64,000 nucleotides of DNA, taken from positions 17,688,164 through 17,752,163 of the forward strand of contig CM060062.1 in the NCBI GenBank assembly GCA_030533445.1, in the 5' to 3' direction. Shown here one piece after another: positions 35,199 to 48,006 of the stretch. Under the pieces are notes generated by a model, which was not told the DNA's origin, ran no database searches, and saw only the letters and a list, made by a program, of their open reading frames with translations. Positions within the stretch are counted from its first letter, which is position 1; the number at the start of each line of letters is the position of its first letter. The position numbers and the translations under genes are program-made. This stretch comes from Cyprinodon diabolis (Eukaryota > Chordata > Actinopteri > Cyprinodontiformes > Cyprinodontidae).

Positions 35199-38100
35199 TC
35201 TGTGGTCTCTAAGAATTAGAAACCTCTAAAAACACAATCAGTAATATAAAACTGGTAAATATGTATAAAAGAAGTTTCTCACGTGTGACATAAAGAACCA
35301 ATCAATACACTTTTCAAACTTGAGCTGATCAATGAAATTAAAGATCCTGGCGTAATAATACATGATAAAATAATTGTGTTTAAAGTAAATCAAAATATAT
35401 GTGCTGATTATCATTTCATGTTTAATTGATGAGGCAAAATAGTTCACAAGAGACATGTTAGCTTTCATGAATAAACATGTCAATTTTAAACTGCTGATAA
35501 ATGCTGACACATTATGCATCCATAAATCCACCTTACACCTTCCCACCTCTAGTATATGCACAAGATTTACATGATAGGGATGAAGGCGCAGAAAGAAAGA
35601 AGCACACATCACTGGTTTGGTGGAAGTGAACCTCGGGGGTCTTGCAGCTGTGAATCGGCAAGCAGAACCCTCATTTCCACAGAGCTCATTAAACCCAACT
35701 AATCATATCTGTTACTGGAGTACTGTGTGGAATAAAAGCAAAGCAGTAGATATGAGCTTTGCTTTCCTGGAGGTGTAGGGCTGTGCACTTTAAAATGCTC
35801 TGTGTATGTGTGCGTTCGCTTGTGGGTGTATTTATGCTTGTGAGTGCATGTTTGATCGAGATATTTGGCATTAACTCATTTTTTTTTTTTTTTTGTTGTT
35901 GTTCCCATTCATTCCTCCAGCACAACATGCATCCCCCTCAAATGTTCCCCATTTTCTCTGCTCAGATTTCTGCAAAGCTTACTTCATATTTTTGTGTTTA
36001 ATCTCATGTTTTATTTTGTTTTTGTTTTGTTTTTTGGAACAATGTTCTCAGTTTATTGAATGGATTACACTCTGGCTATCTTTTACCTTCCAGTTGAGCA
36101 AGAGAGATGACAGAGCATGATAATCAGAGAGAGAATCTGGTTCAGAGGCAGAAACAGACAAAAATTACAAAACAAATGCTGTTTATTGTGTGTGTCATGT
36201 CAGATCATCTGCTGGTATTGTGGCCTCACAAAGAGACCTTAGGCTCTATTGATATGAAAGGGAAATGTCTGCTGCTTTGAATGGTCTGTTTGTTTTTGAG
36301 TTAGGTCTCAGTCAACAGAACCAGGAAGACTTAAGTACACACATCCCAGCGCAGAGCCTAAGAGTGAATAAAACGAGTTATGTGAGCTGCATTCATCTGA
36401 AAAGCCTCATCATAGAGAGTGGGTGGTCTGAGCATGTGCCTCTTCAAAACCTCTGAAGTACAAAAACGATCTCTACTTTCGTACCGTCAAAATTTGGATC
36501 TGGGACAGGCATCTAGAGGCATAAATATCTTTGCCTCTGCTTGTTTCAAAAAGAGACGTTTGTTGGTTTATCATTGCAAATCCCAAGATATAGACCTATA
36601 AGTTAAACATTAAACCTTAGTGTAACAGCTTTATTTAGAGGTGCAGCCTTTGTTTTCTGCATTGGGAAAAAACAAACTCACCATTTTCTCTTAAGAAGAT
36701 TACAGATAAAAATGTATATATCTTTACTTCAGTGACCTAATTTTTAAACATAAAACATTTCCTTTTTCTTTGTCTTTCAAAATCAAAACTTGATTTAAAA
36801 AAGACTACGAATCTCGCCCACTAAAACACGGAGCACTTCTGGCTATGGTTGATGATACAGAGGTCGCAACACAAAGTCTAGAACTCTCTTCCTGTCAAAA
36901 TATAATGCATATATAGTGCTTGACAAAAAAAAAATTATTAACAGCAGAAATTTGTCAAATGAATGTTTGTGTGGCAGCTTACTTAACTTGCAATAAGGAC
37001 ATTTGGGAGATATTTTGCTAAAAAATCATCTGTCCAGGAAAGTTTTGTGGAAGTAAACACAGATGGAAGAGACGGCTTTTAAGGGGATCTTAAAACAATT
37101 ACTCTGTTGGAGAAACTTTTGATTATAACACAGTTGAAATTTTAAATCTTAAAGTAAGAAGCCATGCCATCCTGAGGGAAAAGGACACAATACAGATTTT
37201 AAAACAGCTGGGACAGATACCTTAAACAGAAAGTCTGTAGCTGTATCATCAAGATAACAAAGACAACTGTTTTTTGTTTATTGTAAAGCTTATAAGTTAA
37301 AAAAGCACTTTTTGCACTGGTTTTGTTTTTCCATTTTCTATGCCAAGAAAAAATATTCACTGATATCTTCAGATTAGGTTAAAATAATAACCTAATTAAG
37401 CTGTAACAATATACTAATAAGAAATAGAATTTACTAAGGCTAGCATTTTTCATTTCTCTGTGGCTTAAATTAACAAACATTATGGAAGAGGCAGTCTGTA
37501 TTTTAACTTCCCATCCATTTACTACCTGTTTAGCATTAGCTTAAGGAAATGTTTGAGGGCAATCCTGTGCTGAGAAATCTAACTGCAAAGTATATTTAGT
37601 ATAACTGCCACATTTTGACAACCAAATCCTCACAAGTAGAATACTGGGACTGATTATGTGGAAACCGGAAGGCTTGGATGACCACTGTATGAATCAATAA
37701 GAAGAAGTCGGCTATTCTGGTAATAAAGTTGTTTAATTAATGCTGCAACCTAAGCTCATACACATACAACTAACACTGTCAGTCAGAACTACAGATTAAG
37801 TAACTTGTATTCAACTACTGCAAGAATTTTAGATATCAAATTTGATTCAAGTAACTGATTGTTATTGAGGTGAATTCACAGGCCGACTGGACTTGAACCA
37901 CACTTCTTACTGTGTGCAAGGTTAACCCATCAAGCTACTGCTTGGAGACGGTATTTCCCCTGACTTTTTCAGCCACACTCTAAAATTACCAGATAAATCT
38001 TTGGTTTATGAGCTCATATTGGTTCTGGAGTCTTTGCTATTACAGCTTTTGTTTTGGGCTTCAGTTGTGTGTTTCAAATGTACAATAATCAGTCTTTAGA

Positions 38101-38975
38101 AGCTCTTGCTTGTGTTATGGTTTGTGTGTTTCTTTTAATTTTCCCATTATTCTTGAATCTAGACTTAAATATGTTCCTCTAAATGTCAGAAAACAGTTGA
38201 AAAGAAAAGGTTTTGAAAATGAAAATATATGTCCACATCCTTTGTTCGTGTTTTATGTTGTGATGCATAAAAAAATAAACACTGGATTAAGGTGTGTGGT
38301 GCTATTTGTGCACAGGGGGGTGGGATGTGATTAACACCTGACAGGACCGTTTACTTTCACAGCAAGCTGATAAAGCTGCAGGCCTTGAGGTTGCTACCAC
38401 AAAAAATAAACAAGACTGAATCAACTGTCCACGTAAAGAGTCAAAGTTTAAACTGATTGGTCAGTATCATCCAAATCTAATGTAGATTCAGTTTTAAAAT
38501 GTAAAATACTACAACTTTAAGAAAATGTATATGGTTCTATTGTGTTTTGTTTGTTGTGTCTCTTTTCTATTGATTAATATCTCTCAGGAAAATGAGTACT
38601 TGTAAATAAATGCATTTTCTGTTATAAATACTGCTTGTGTTAATGCTAGCCATCACATCTGTTTAATTACAGCCTTTAAGTTTTGTGTTTTTTTGCTAAT
38701 AGGAAGGACTTAACAGCCAACTTTCTTTAATGTAAATTTGAACAGCGATGTTTTAAGATTTGTTTTTCACTGTTTTGTTTAAGCGTCAATGTGCCATTTG
38801 ATTCTGAGCATTTACAAAATTCTAATGTTTATTTCACATTAAAAAAGTAACAGAATCTTGTAAAAAGGTGGGTGAAACCCACAGAAATTATATTTTAGAA
38901 CAAATTTGACTGTCTTTATCCATGTGTGTTGTCTTTGCAAATAAATAATATTTTTGAAACGCCTCTCGTTTGATA
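35199..38975. other. no gene seen
   Basis: AT-rich. A 124-codon minus frame at 35238-35612 and several short plus frames near 35760-36120 match nothing and overlap poly-T tracts. At 37880-37945 a vague tRNA-like word order (GACTTGAACC ... TTAACCCATC) may be a degraded SINE. Confidence 0.5.
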
Positions 38976-38977
38976 TA

Positions 38978-39179
38978 CAGGTGCTGGTCATAAAATTAGA
39001 ATATCATGAAAAAGTAGATTGATTTCAGTAATTCCATTTAAAAAGTGAAACTTGTATATTATATTCATACATTACATACAAACTCATATATTTCAGATGT
39101 TTATTTTGTTTAATTTTGATGATTACAAATGACAACAAATGAAAATCTCAAATTCATCATATCAGAAAATTAGAATATT
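38978..39179 (+). repeat. left terminal inverted repeat of transposon C
   Basis: 202 bp, starts CAGGTGCTGGTCATAAAATT. The outer AAAATTAGAATATCATGAAA (from 38992) and inner AAAATTAGAATATTGTGAAA (from 39166, its last bases running past the arm) are near-identical direct repeats. Confidence 0.92.
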
Positions 39180-39296
39180 GTGAAAAGGTTCAAAATTGAT
39201 GGCCCCTGGTGCCACACTCTAATCAGCTAATTAACTCAAACCACCTGCAAAAGCCTTTAAATGGTCTTTCAGTCTAGTTCTATAGGCTACACAATC

Positions 39297-40301
39297 ATGG
39301 GGAAGACTGCTGACTTGACAGTTGTCCAAAAGACGACCATCGACACCTTGCACAAGGAGGGCAAGACACAAAAGGTCATCGCTAAAGAGGCTGGCTGTTC
39401 ACAGAGCTCAGTGTCCAAGCACATTAATAGAGAGGCGAAGGGAAGGAAAAGATGTGGTCGAAAAAAGTGTACAAGCAAGAGAGATAACCGCACCCTGGAG
39501 AGGATTGTGAAACAAAACCCATTCAAAAATGTGGGGGAGATTCACAAAGAGTGGACTGCAGCTGGAGTGAGTGCTTCAAGAACCACCACACACAGACGTA
39601 TGAAAGACATGGGTTTCTGCTGTCGCATTCCTTGTGTCAAGCCACTCTTGAACCACAGACAGCGTCAGAAGCGTCTTGCCTGGGCTAAAGAGAAACAGGA
39701 CTGGACTGCTGGTGAGTGGTCCAAAGTCATGTTCTCTGATGAAAGTAAATTTTGCATTTCCTTTGGAAATCAAGGTCCCAGAGTCTGGAGGAAAAGAAGA
39801 GAGGCACTTCATCCACGTTGCTTGAAGTCCAGTGTAAAGTTTCCACAGTCAGTGATGGTTTGGGGTGCCATGTCATCTGCTGGTGTTGGTCCATTGTGTT
39901 TTCTGAGGTCCAGGGTCAACGCAGCCACATACCAGGAAGTTTTAGAGCACTTCATGCTTCCTGCAGCTGACCAACTTTTTGGAGATGCAGATTTCATTTT
40001 CCAACAGGACTTGGCACCTGCACACAGTGCCAAAGCTACCAGTACCTGGTTGAAGGACCATGGTATCCCTGTTCTTAATTGGCCAGCAAACTCTCCTGAC
40101 CTTAACCCCATAGAAAATCTATGGGGTATTATGAAGAAGAAGATGCAATACACCAGACCCAACAATTCAGAAGAGCTAAAAGCCACTATTAGAGCAACCT
40201 GGGCTATCATAACACCTGAGCAGTGCCACAGACTGATCGACTCCATGCCACGCCGCATTGCTGCAGTAATACAGGCCAAAGGAGGCCCAACTAAATACTG
40301 A
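39297..40301 (+). CDS. Tc1 transposase, DD34E, intact
   Basis: 334 aa from the ATG at 39297 (MGKTADLTVV); an ATG 12 codons upstream is in frame but does not match the usual start. N-terminal HTH: TQKVIAKEAGCSQSSVSKHI (about 24-43), a basic linker GRKKCTSKRDNR, then a second HTH (about 65-110). Catalytic D148 (MFSDESKF), D238 (FQQDLAPAH) and E273 (LNPIENLWG), 34 residues apart. QSVMVWGAMSS lies between. No disabling change. It would cut at the 202-bp inverted repeats and reinsert at TA. Gene and ends look equally fresh, so the copy may be recent. Confidence 0.94.
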   Translation: MGKTADLTVVQKTTIDTLHKEGKTQKVIAKEAGCSQSSVSKHINREAKGRKRCGRKKCTSKRDNRTLERIVKQNPFKNVGEIHKEWTAAGVSASRTTTHRRMKDMGFCCRIPCVKPLLNHRQRQKRLAWAKEKQDWTAGEWSKVMFSDESKFCISFGNQGPRVWRKRREALHPRCLKSSVKFPQSVMVWGAMSSAGVGPLCFLRSRVNAATYQEVLEHFMLPAADQLFGDADFIFQQDLAPAHSAKATSTWLKDHGIPVLNWPANSPDLNPIENLWGIMKKKMQYTRPNNSEELKATIRATWAIITPEQCHRLIDSMPRRIAAVIQAKGGPTKY

Positions 40302-40387
40302 GTGCTGTACATGCTCATACTTTTCATGTTCATACTTTTCAGTTGGCCAACATTTCTATAAATCCTTTGTTTTTATTGGTCTTCAGT

Positions 40388-40589
40388 AATATTCTAATTT
40401 TCTGATATGATGAATTTGAGATTTTCATTTGTTGTCATTTGTAATCATCAAAATTAAACAAAATAAACATCTGAAATATATGAGTTTGTATGTAATGTAT
40501 GAATACAATATACAAGTTTCACTTTTTAAATGGAATTACTGAAATCAATCTACTTTTTCATGATATTCTAATTTTATGACCAGCACCTG
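40388..40589 (-). repeat. right terminal inverted repeat of transposon C
   Basis: 202 bp, the reverse complement of 38978-39179 with a single mismatch (GTATTCAT versus ATATTCAT context). Confidence 0.92.
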
Positions 40590-40591
40590 TA

Positions 40592-43500
40592 AAGTTGGAG
40601 GAAATTATTAGGGTTTTTCAATAACATTTCACAACATTTTAAACTACCAATAAGGAATTAAAAGCCATGGGCAACCATGCAACATTGGCGTATACTTTAA
40701 AAAAGAAAAGCTCTGAAGATGTGCAAGCTTAAAAAGTTAAGCTAATTAGATCTTGTTAAGGTTCTGAAGATCAAACTGTCCTGCAGAATATACTCAGGAG
40801 GATTTTTCCAGACTTTAGATCTATGCTGCACTCACAAGGAGACATCAGAAGAGACCTTTACCGTTTCCTGAAATCAAAACTTGAGATCAGGAAATTGCAA
40901 AAAGCCTGCTTAAAAACTTCTGTGCTCTTTGGAAACACATTAACACAGCAGTGTTAATGATGGCATATAAAAGCATGCAGTGGTTGAAAATGGCTGAAGG
41001 AACAGAAAGAGATTTAAAGCAGCTTTCACGATATTTACTCTCTTGCCATTTTTACCATGTGTTTTTCTTAATGCAATGATAGTTACACTTCAATGTTCTA
41101 TACGTGCAACCAGGTAGTCTGATTATCTCCATCAGCAAGGACAACATGTGCACATTGTTGCATGAGGTGAAGAAAGGTTCTCCTTATGTGACTGCTGCAA
41201 TGTTTTAGGGCAGATAAAATGAATTGTATTAATAGTGATTAATCTATTATTGAAATAATTGTAAACTAATTTAGTGATTGATTAATAGTTACATGGAGTA
41301 TAGACTGTGAAACATGCCTTTAGCTGACAGAGCAACCCACTTAGACCAAGATTGTAAAAATAAAATATCTAAACATTTTAAATTCAAGATAAATAACAAC
41401 CTTTTCGTCTTTCAATATACTCTATCTAGAACTCCTCAAGTGGAAAAGTTTTGGTTTCACCTTGTTTAATTTTGTAAAAAATCTTCTTTAAGGAACCTTT
41501 GGCTATTCGATAATTAATCGATTAATCGAAAAAATAATCAACAGATTCATAATTTTGCAAAAATTGTTGGTCGCAGACCTAAATATCTTCGAAGCGATCA
41601 GTGTAGCTTTAACTAAGGTTCACATACTCAGCACATCTGATGTATGACAGCAGCTGTGGAGATTTTTAACATGTTGTAAACTGATATGAAAGGCAGACAA
41701 ATAAAACATTATCCTCTCAATGACTAGGTGTATTCAGTGAAGTTCATAAACAATTTAACAAACTGTAATTTCATTTTGTCTTTAAACAAAAATAGAATTC
41801 AGTTCTTAAAAGCTTGATCACAATACAGTTCAATACAATTCTTTAAAACATTTTAAGGTTTTCAAATACTCCATTTACTCTGTGGCTGAAAGCATGGTAG
41901 CAGCATTGTGTCTTTTAGTGGTCACAGAAGGGCTTCAAACAGTAGCAAAGCAATCTAACAAATAGCAGCATTATAAGTCAGAATCCTTTGCCCCACCTGA
42001 CTGCCCACCAGTGGGAAAACTTAACATTAATGAACAGATATTAAGGGTTTCATCAATGGTTGGAAAAAGACTTTAATATATGAAATAGAATTTTCCAGCC
42101 CTCTAAGCACCACAGAGGAAAGGGATTCATTTTCATTACAGATGGCTGACATCAGGAAAAAACATTATTACAGCAATTGTACGATGGGAAAATGAAACAG
42201 CTTTGTTTGTTTTGTAAAACTGCTAAATATATTTAAAGCACAAACCGCACAGGTGAATCCCACAGACCAAGTTTAAAGAGTATGGCTTTCTCACTTTCTG
42301 TAAGGGCTATGTCAGGTTTTAAAGGATTTTCAGCCTCCTCTGCCACCACTACACCTCAGCTAGAGTCAGGTAACTACCTTGGGCAGCAAGACCTCTGAGA
42401 TAATTACAATGAAAGGTGTGGACCTTTTACACATCCACACAATATAAACATCTCAGGCTTGTGACTGTTTTTGATGGAAGATTTCTCTGATAGATTTTGT
42501 AATGATTTATTCCGACAATATGCTATAGGTACCTAACTATATAACACATTTACAAATAAGGTCATTCAACCATCAGTGCAGGTAGGGTTTATCAACAAAA
42601 ACCTCAATCTAGAGGCTGTTAGCATCAAACAAATACACCAGGGAACATTTTAATAGCTCAAAATAAGTAAAATCACAGCTGATTTCGTCGAAATGATAAC
42701 ACTATCTAACTTTAAATGATTATTTGGGGGGTTATAAATTCTTCTGTCTCTTCATGCCACGCATCTTTAGTACTTCAAGGAAACATTTTTCATGCTATGG
42801 GATTCAAATTAGGAATTCTAATCATTTCTTATTTGCAAAGGTGACCAATACATTAATGTATTTTTGTTTGTTTGTCCAATATTTTATAAAACCCACAAGA
42901 GGTTTTCAGTAGAGTTCTACTCAGGTAAAAGTGATGGCCAGTCAAGTATCTTTCATAGATTCCTCTGAAACTATACTTTGGTGCACTTTGAAATACGCTT
43001 GGGGGTCATTGTTCTGTTAGTCTGAAGATGCCCAAGGTTCAGTTTCCTGACAGACATGAGGTATCTTTTCCCAGAAATCCATGATACTTAAATGAACCCC
43101 CAAAACACAGTGGCTGTACAAAACAAGCTGGTATTGCTGTCAGAATATTCAACCACCTGCTTTCTTATGAATCTGCAACCATAGATAAATTCCTTTTTTG
43201 GCTACTTCACCTGCACAGGTGACTAAATCTTTAAAATGTAAAAGGACAAACAATATCACTGCTGTATCTCAGTGCTTTCCTTTATTTACTTGTTGGAGGG
43301 ATGTGATCATTTCTGGAGAAATTCTGGATAATCTTCTTGCTTAAGACATTTTTCTACCATCAAAGGTCTGGGTATTTTTTGTGTTGTTTGATTACTTTAC
43401 TTCAAATACTTGACACTCGCTCTGTGATCTGTGTATAGGTTTAAAACCTAAGTCTTTATCAGCAATCCCTCGTCTGACAGAAGCAAACTTGGCAGAGATG

Positions 43501-44240
43501 ACTACTCTGGATAGGAGAGCAAAGAAACCAAAAGTGTGGATGTGAAAGGAAAGGAAAGGAAAACAACAAGGATTGACATGATTGGCAGAGAAATTGTGCC
43601 ACTGCTGATGCATCATCCACCTGCTACTGAGGATTAATGCAGCTAAACAGGAAGCACTTGCAATTTAAGTACCAAAATAGTAAGCTGTGAATGTTAAGTA
43701 TGGTTATTCTTGACTATGAATTGCTAATCAGAGAAAATAAAGTGAAGACTGATGTAAAACACTCTATTTCACCTTTTACTTTAAGGCTACAACACAGGAA
43801 CATTTTACAAACCTCAACTATTCCATTTAACAGATAGAAAAGAATTTTACATTTGACTTCTAGAAATATCCATTTACATGCTGGTAATATCTAAAATGGA
43901 GGCTGATTTGACTGAAAACTCGTATGTACAAAAATATCTTTTAGCAGATGCCTCAGAGGATGTGACTTCCTGCCTGCTAGTTAACATCCAATCCTGACAG
44001 TTTGTCACCCTCTGCTGTGCTACACCACGGGCTGACAGGATAATCAGAAGGGACCAAGAGATCCACTGAGAGCCGACAAGTTGTTTTGTACATGGGTCAG
44101 CCGATGTTGTCAACAGAAATCAACCGACAATAAAGCATTTAATGGAGGGAACCTTCTTTTCTGTCAGCAAGAATGTAAACCAGAAGACAAAAAACATATT
44201 AAAAACAAATCCTGTAGTAGAAATACTATTTTTGTTTCTC
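40592..44240. other. no gene seen; small palindromic repeat
   Basis: Around 41225-41560 are repeated GATTAATC/TTAATCGATTAA words, including the 14-bp palindrome ATTAATCGATTAAT (41513-41526), like the ends of some fish hAT repeats but without boundaries. The rest shows nothing recognisable. Confidence 0.5.
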
Positions 44241-44244
44241 CAAT

Positions 44245-44460
44245 TTGCTACCTCTATGTATTTTTTTACTCTTAATTATTGAACTTTTTTTTTTCTCGCT
44301 AAGTTGTCTCTCTTTTCCTTCTACTGTGGAACTAACTTTTATACTTTTGGGTTTTTATGATATTTTGCCTTCTGCTCAAGTTTTTGCCAATTTTTTACTG
44401 GCTTTGCCACTGTCATACTGGAATTTCCCCACCGAAGGGACAATAAAGTGATTTCTTATA
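44245..44460 (+). repeat. possible LINE-like 3' tail
   Basis: GCCACTGTCATACTGGAATTTCCCCACCGAAGGGACAATAAAG and a CTTATATCT-type end resemble the 3' tails of common fish retroposons that finish with CCCC..GGGACAATAAAG and short tandem repeats. No coding remnant. Confidence 0.35.
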
Positions 44461-46880
44461 TCTAATCTCTTAAAAACATCGCTTCCATACCATTGCAAGG
44501 TTGTTGTTTTTTTCCATTATTTTCTGGGAAGGATTATTGTTATACAAAAAAAAAAAAAAAATCAAATATAAAGGAACATATTATATTCACTTTGTCTTCT
44601 CCACCCTTCATCACTACATAGCATTCTTTTAAGATCAGGATTGTAACACAGATGAATAAATAATAAAACACAGCCTTGCTTCTAAAGACCGTAGTAAAAA
44701 TTTAAATCCGTGCTCCAAACATTGAAAGCTAAACATGATTAAATCTGTAGACTAAATCGGCTTTCGCTTAATTTAAAGCTGTATTGACGCTAACGAATCT
44801 TACATCGCTTGTCAGTTTTATTTTCCATACAGATTTGTAGCTATTGATGACTGCCCTACAAAAAGAAATGTTTTTGATGATTTTCACGATTGACTCAAGT
44901 CTTGGAAGGAAGATTGGTCCACATTTGTTCTATCAACACAGGTCTTAGAATAATCCAATTCAAATGGTTAATGCAGTTTTTATGCTGAGTAGACCTTAAT
45001 AGGAATAACACAAATAACAAACCTGTCAAAGATGTACAGAGGACAGAGGGATATTGTATGTGAAGCTGTAGGAAAATTCTGTTGTTTTGGAAAGAGGTAA
45101 AGGATGAAGCTTAGAAAATTATCAAAAAAATTACAGTGCTTCCAAAGTTGTGTTTTCTTTAAACTGCTTCCAGAAAAACACATTTACCATAAAAATGGAT
45201 GAACATTTTTAAGCTTTTGTTCAGTACCGATAAATTAATTTTTTTTTTTGGAAAAAGACTCATATACCAACTGTTAATTAATGGATCTGACAGATTTTAA
45301 CTACTTCCCTCTGTCAAGATTATTGTTTGAGGTTATCTCAATTTTATGTATTTTAAATATATTTAACCATTACCATCATAATAACATAGAGGACAGTGCA
45401 ATCGACTGAGAAAGGTGTACTTTGCAGTTTCTAAGTACAAATAAATTTATAGTTTGCATCATATTAAGACCTTCTGAGAGAATTCTTTTTGTATTTGTCA
45501 TTTTAACTTGGTTTAAAAAAGTGTTGAAGCAATACTTGTATTGTTTATTACATCTTACAGATCATGAGTCATACAATATATATATAGCAGTGTAAACCAT
45601 GGTAGTGGTGATCTAACCGGAAAGCAGACATCATTAGTATTTGACTCATAAAATCAAGACCAGGGGAATTTTTGTTTTCCTGCAGTCACAGGCAATAGCC
45701 TTTTCTCATTTCAATTTCAAGCAACAAAAAAGATTAAAATGACTGGGATTCTGTAACAGGTTTCATCCTTCTTGCTGTCCTTAAAGTCCCTTCTTGCTAT
45801 CATTACATCATTCTTACTGCAAGACATTTCCAGTCTGCTTCTTTGTGTTTGCCGAGTTTCCATTTCCTTTCTGTTTCAGTGCACTATATTTGAATTTAGG
45901 TTGCCGTGTTACAACACCAGACTTAGGCGCTTTACTTTTTTGTGTCAGCAACAATGAAAATGCAAAGTACAATGAAAGATAATTTATTACTAAACTTTTT
46001 TATTTAATGTAATGCATTTAACTGGACCAACACAAAGCAGCAGAGAAAATGGCTATCTAGTTTTTTTTATAATTTAAAAAAAGTGGTCCTACTAATTGTC
46101 AATTATTCTGAAGATATGGTTACGTAAGGCCGTCCTACATGTTCGTCGGCATTTTCACTTACGGGTGGTGAGTCTGACATAGTGGAAAAATTGCAAATCT
46201 TCTTTGGATAGTAAGCTTGCATGAGTTATGCAAACACCAACTTTTAAACAGAACACGTAAAGGTAGAAATGGGCTTGTGCATGCTCTCACCTGTTGACAT
46301 TTGTTTTTAAAGTGGAGAGGGCGTTTTTTTTTTTTTATTTGCAAAAATCCTCCACTATACCTTTAAGATGTGCAAACCCATTAAGTTCTGCTGATTAAAA
46401 TGAACATATTGTGTGGTCTACTGGCAGTTGAAAGTCGTCGTAAAAAAGTGAGTTAAACCATCTAGTTGTAGGGGAGCCAAGAAAAGTAATCCCTGTTTGA
46501 GGAGTAATAGATGCACTTTTTCACACCCCCTACGTCTCTTTGCAGGCTTTTTTGATAATATGTTTTTTCTTTATAAACATGCCATGTTACAGTATATAAC
46601 TTTTTTTTCCCATTTTGAAGATAGTCTGCTGTCCCGCCTTAATATTTTGTGCCCACTTGAATAGAAGTATTTGCTTCTTTAATATTGATCGACTATTGTT
46701 ATTTCTGAGAGTCTAAATATGTTTACATGTCCACAGAATAACTTTTCATCCTCTGGCACTAAACCAATGTCTCCTTTGTGGTTACAAGGACCACAGATAA
46801 TTTTTCCTTTCAGCTTGTCCCATGGTTCTTTTCAAATATTTGCGAAAATCCTCCACTATACCTTTAAGTCATTCGCCTAT
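44461..46880. other. no gene seen
   Basis: AT-rich. An A run at 44549-44564. The phrase AAATCCTCCACTATACCTTTAAG occurs at 46345 and again at 46848, a 23-bp direct repeat about 500 bp apart. Nothing else is recognised. Confidence 0.5.
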
Positions 46881-46881
46881 T

Positions 46882-46900
46882 CACACACACACACACACAC
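46882..46900. repeat. (CA)n microsatellite
   Basis: Nine to ten uninterrupted CA units. Confidence 0.9.
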
Positions 46901-46974
46901 TGATGGTGCCAAGCTACATTGTATCCACATCTGTTTTGGTGCTCACTGATAGAAACAGGGCTGTCGTATACAGA

Positions 46975-47095
46975 TGTCCCTTGGCCCTCTGACCACCAGA
47001 GGTAGGCAATGCAGGTCAATGTCTTGCCCTAGGAAACAAAGACATTTAGCCGGGGCTTGAATAGGGTAAACTCCTGCGTTTGACGCCACTGTCAT
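46975..47095 (-). repeat. degraded tRNA-derived SINE fragment
   Basis: GGTCAATGTCTTGCCCTAGG, AACAAAGACATT and GGGGCTTGAATAGG follow the order of a reversed fish SINE head (TTGCCCAAGGACACAACGAC ... GGGCTCGAACC). Confidence 0.35.
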
Positions 47096-47149
47096 TTAAT
47101 AACGTATATGGTTGATATACTGTTTCATAAAGGGAAAACAGTAGATGGA

Positions 47150-47430
47150 ACTATCGCCTCGTCGGAAGAAGTTCCTAGGTTTGAATCCGGACCGTGACTG
47201 TCCTGCACGGAGGCTAAATGCTTTTTCTGTGCATCTTCCTTCTAACCCCCAATCAAACTGTTGGTTAACAGTTTCACAACAGTTTTGTTGTTTTTTTTCT
47301 TTTTTATAAATAGAACTTTAAAAGATTGTGTGTGCAGATGTGTGTGTGTGTTTGTTTGCACTGTATCTCTGTGTTGCTCTGATATTGACAGGTGGCCTAT
47401 CCAGTGTCTCACCCATTGACTGATGAATAT
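47150..47430 (+). repeat. decayed copy of the SINE-like repeat at 4311
   Basis: ATCGCCTCGTCGGAAGAAG, then the B-box-like GGTTTGAATCC, TGCACGGAGGCTAAATGC, and at the right TCTCTGTGTTGCTCTGAT ... GGTGGCCTATCCAGTGTCTC followed by CCCATTGACTG. Block order matches 4311-4670 with heavy decay and a GT-rich insertion near 47330. Confidence 0.5.
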
Positions 47431-47769
47431 GTATAAGACACTGATTAGCAAAAAAAGTCTAAGTGTCTCTACAAATGATAATTATCGCAATGTGTTATTA
47501 TTGCAAGGTAGACCAAAGAAGCCATATTCTTTTGAACAAATATGATCCTGCTTCCTAACTTTTAGCTGAAGATGAGCTCATATATATTGCTGCAATTAAC
47601 TATTTCTGACTGGGTATGGAAACCAATGTTTTTAAGTTAAATATTGGAATATGATACTTGATGGTTGTGAATAGAGCTCCTTTTTTAAAAAAAACCTTCA
47701 GGTGATTAAATGTAATATATATTACAATTTAATCATTACAAAGCAATTTCGATGCTATCAACATCATTG

Positions 47770-48006
47770 TGGCGGCCTAGTGGTTAGGGCATAGGGCTTC
47801 GAATCCTGAGGTTGTGAGTTTGATCCACCACTCCCACAGACTGCCACTCTGGGTCCCTGAGCAAGACCCTTAACCCCACACTGCTCCCCGGGCGCCTCAC
47901 AATGGCAGCCCACTGCTCCCCAAGGGGATGGGTTAAATGCAGACAAGTAATTTCCCTCTGGGATTATTAGAGTATATAAAATACAAAAAAATAATAATAA
48001 TAATAA
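47770..48006 (+). repeat. tRNA-derived SINE with (AAT)n tail
   Basis: It begins TGGCGGCCTAGTGGTTAGGG (A box) with the B-box-like GAGTTTGATCC. The body reads GGGTCCCTGAGCAAGACCCT, CACTGCTCCCCGGGCGCCTC and CCAAGGGGATGGGTTAAATG, ending ATAATAATAATAAT. Same family as 18178-18416, opposite orientation and better preserved. Confidence 0.8.

Larger units (their letters stand above)
38978..40589 (+). mobile_element. Tc1/mariner transposon C, complete, long inverted repeats
   Basis: 1612 bp between TA dinucleotides (38976-38977 and 40590-40591). Terminal inverted repeats of 202 bp (38978-39179 and 40388-40589) differ at only one position by eye. Each holds an outer and an inner direct repeat around AAAATTAGAATAT (38992 and 39166 on the left), an IR/DR arrangement like that of Sleeping Beauty-type elements where each repeat is a transposase binding site. 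One intact transposase on the plus strand. Confidence 0.95.

Noticed and set aside
35238..35612. 124-codon minus frame
   Set aside because: AT-driven, rich in Tyr/Phe/Ile, no motif, no splice sites or conserved context seen.
39809..40333. 174-codon minus frame over transposon C
   Set aside because: Antisense shadow of the plus-strand transposase.
47770..47845. Possible functional tRNA gene
   Set aside because: A/B boxes are present, but no cloverleaf closes and the sequence continues as a SINE body and tail.
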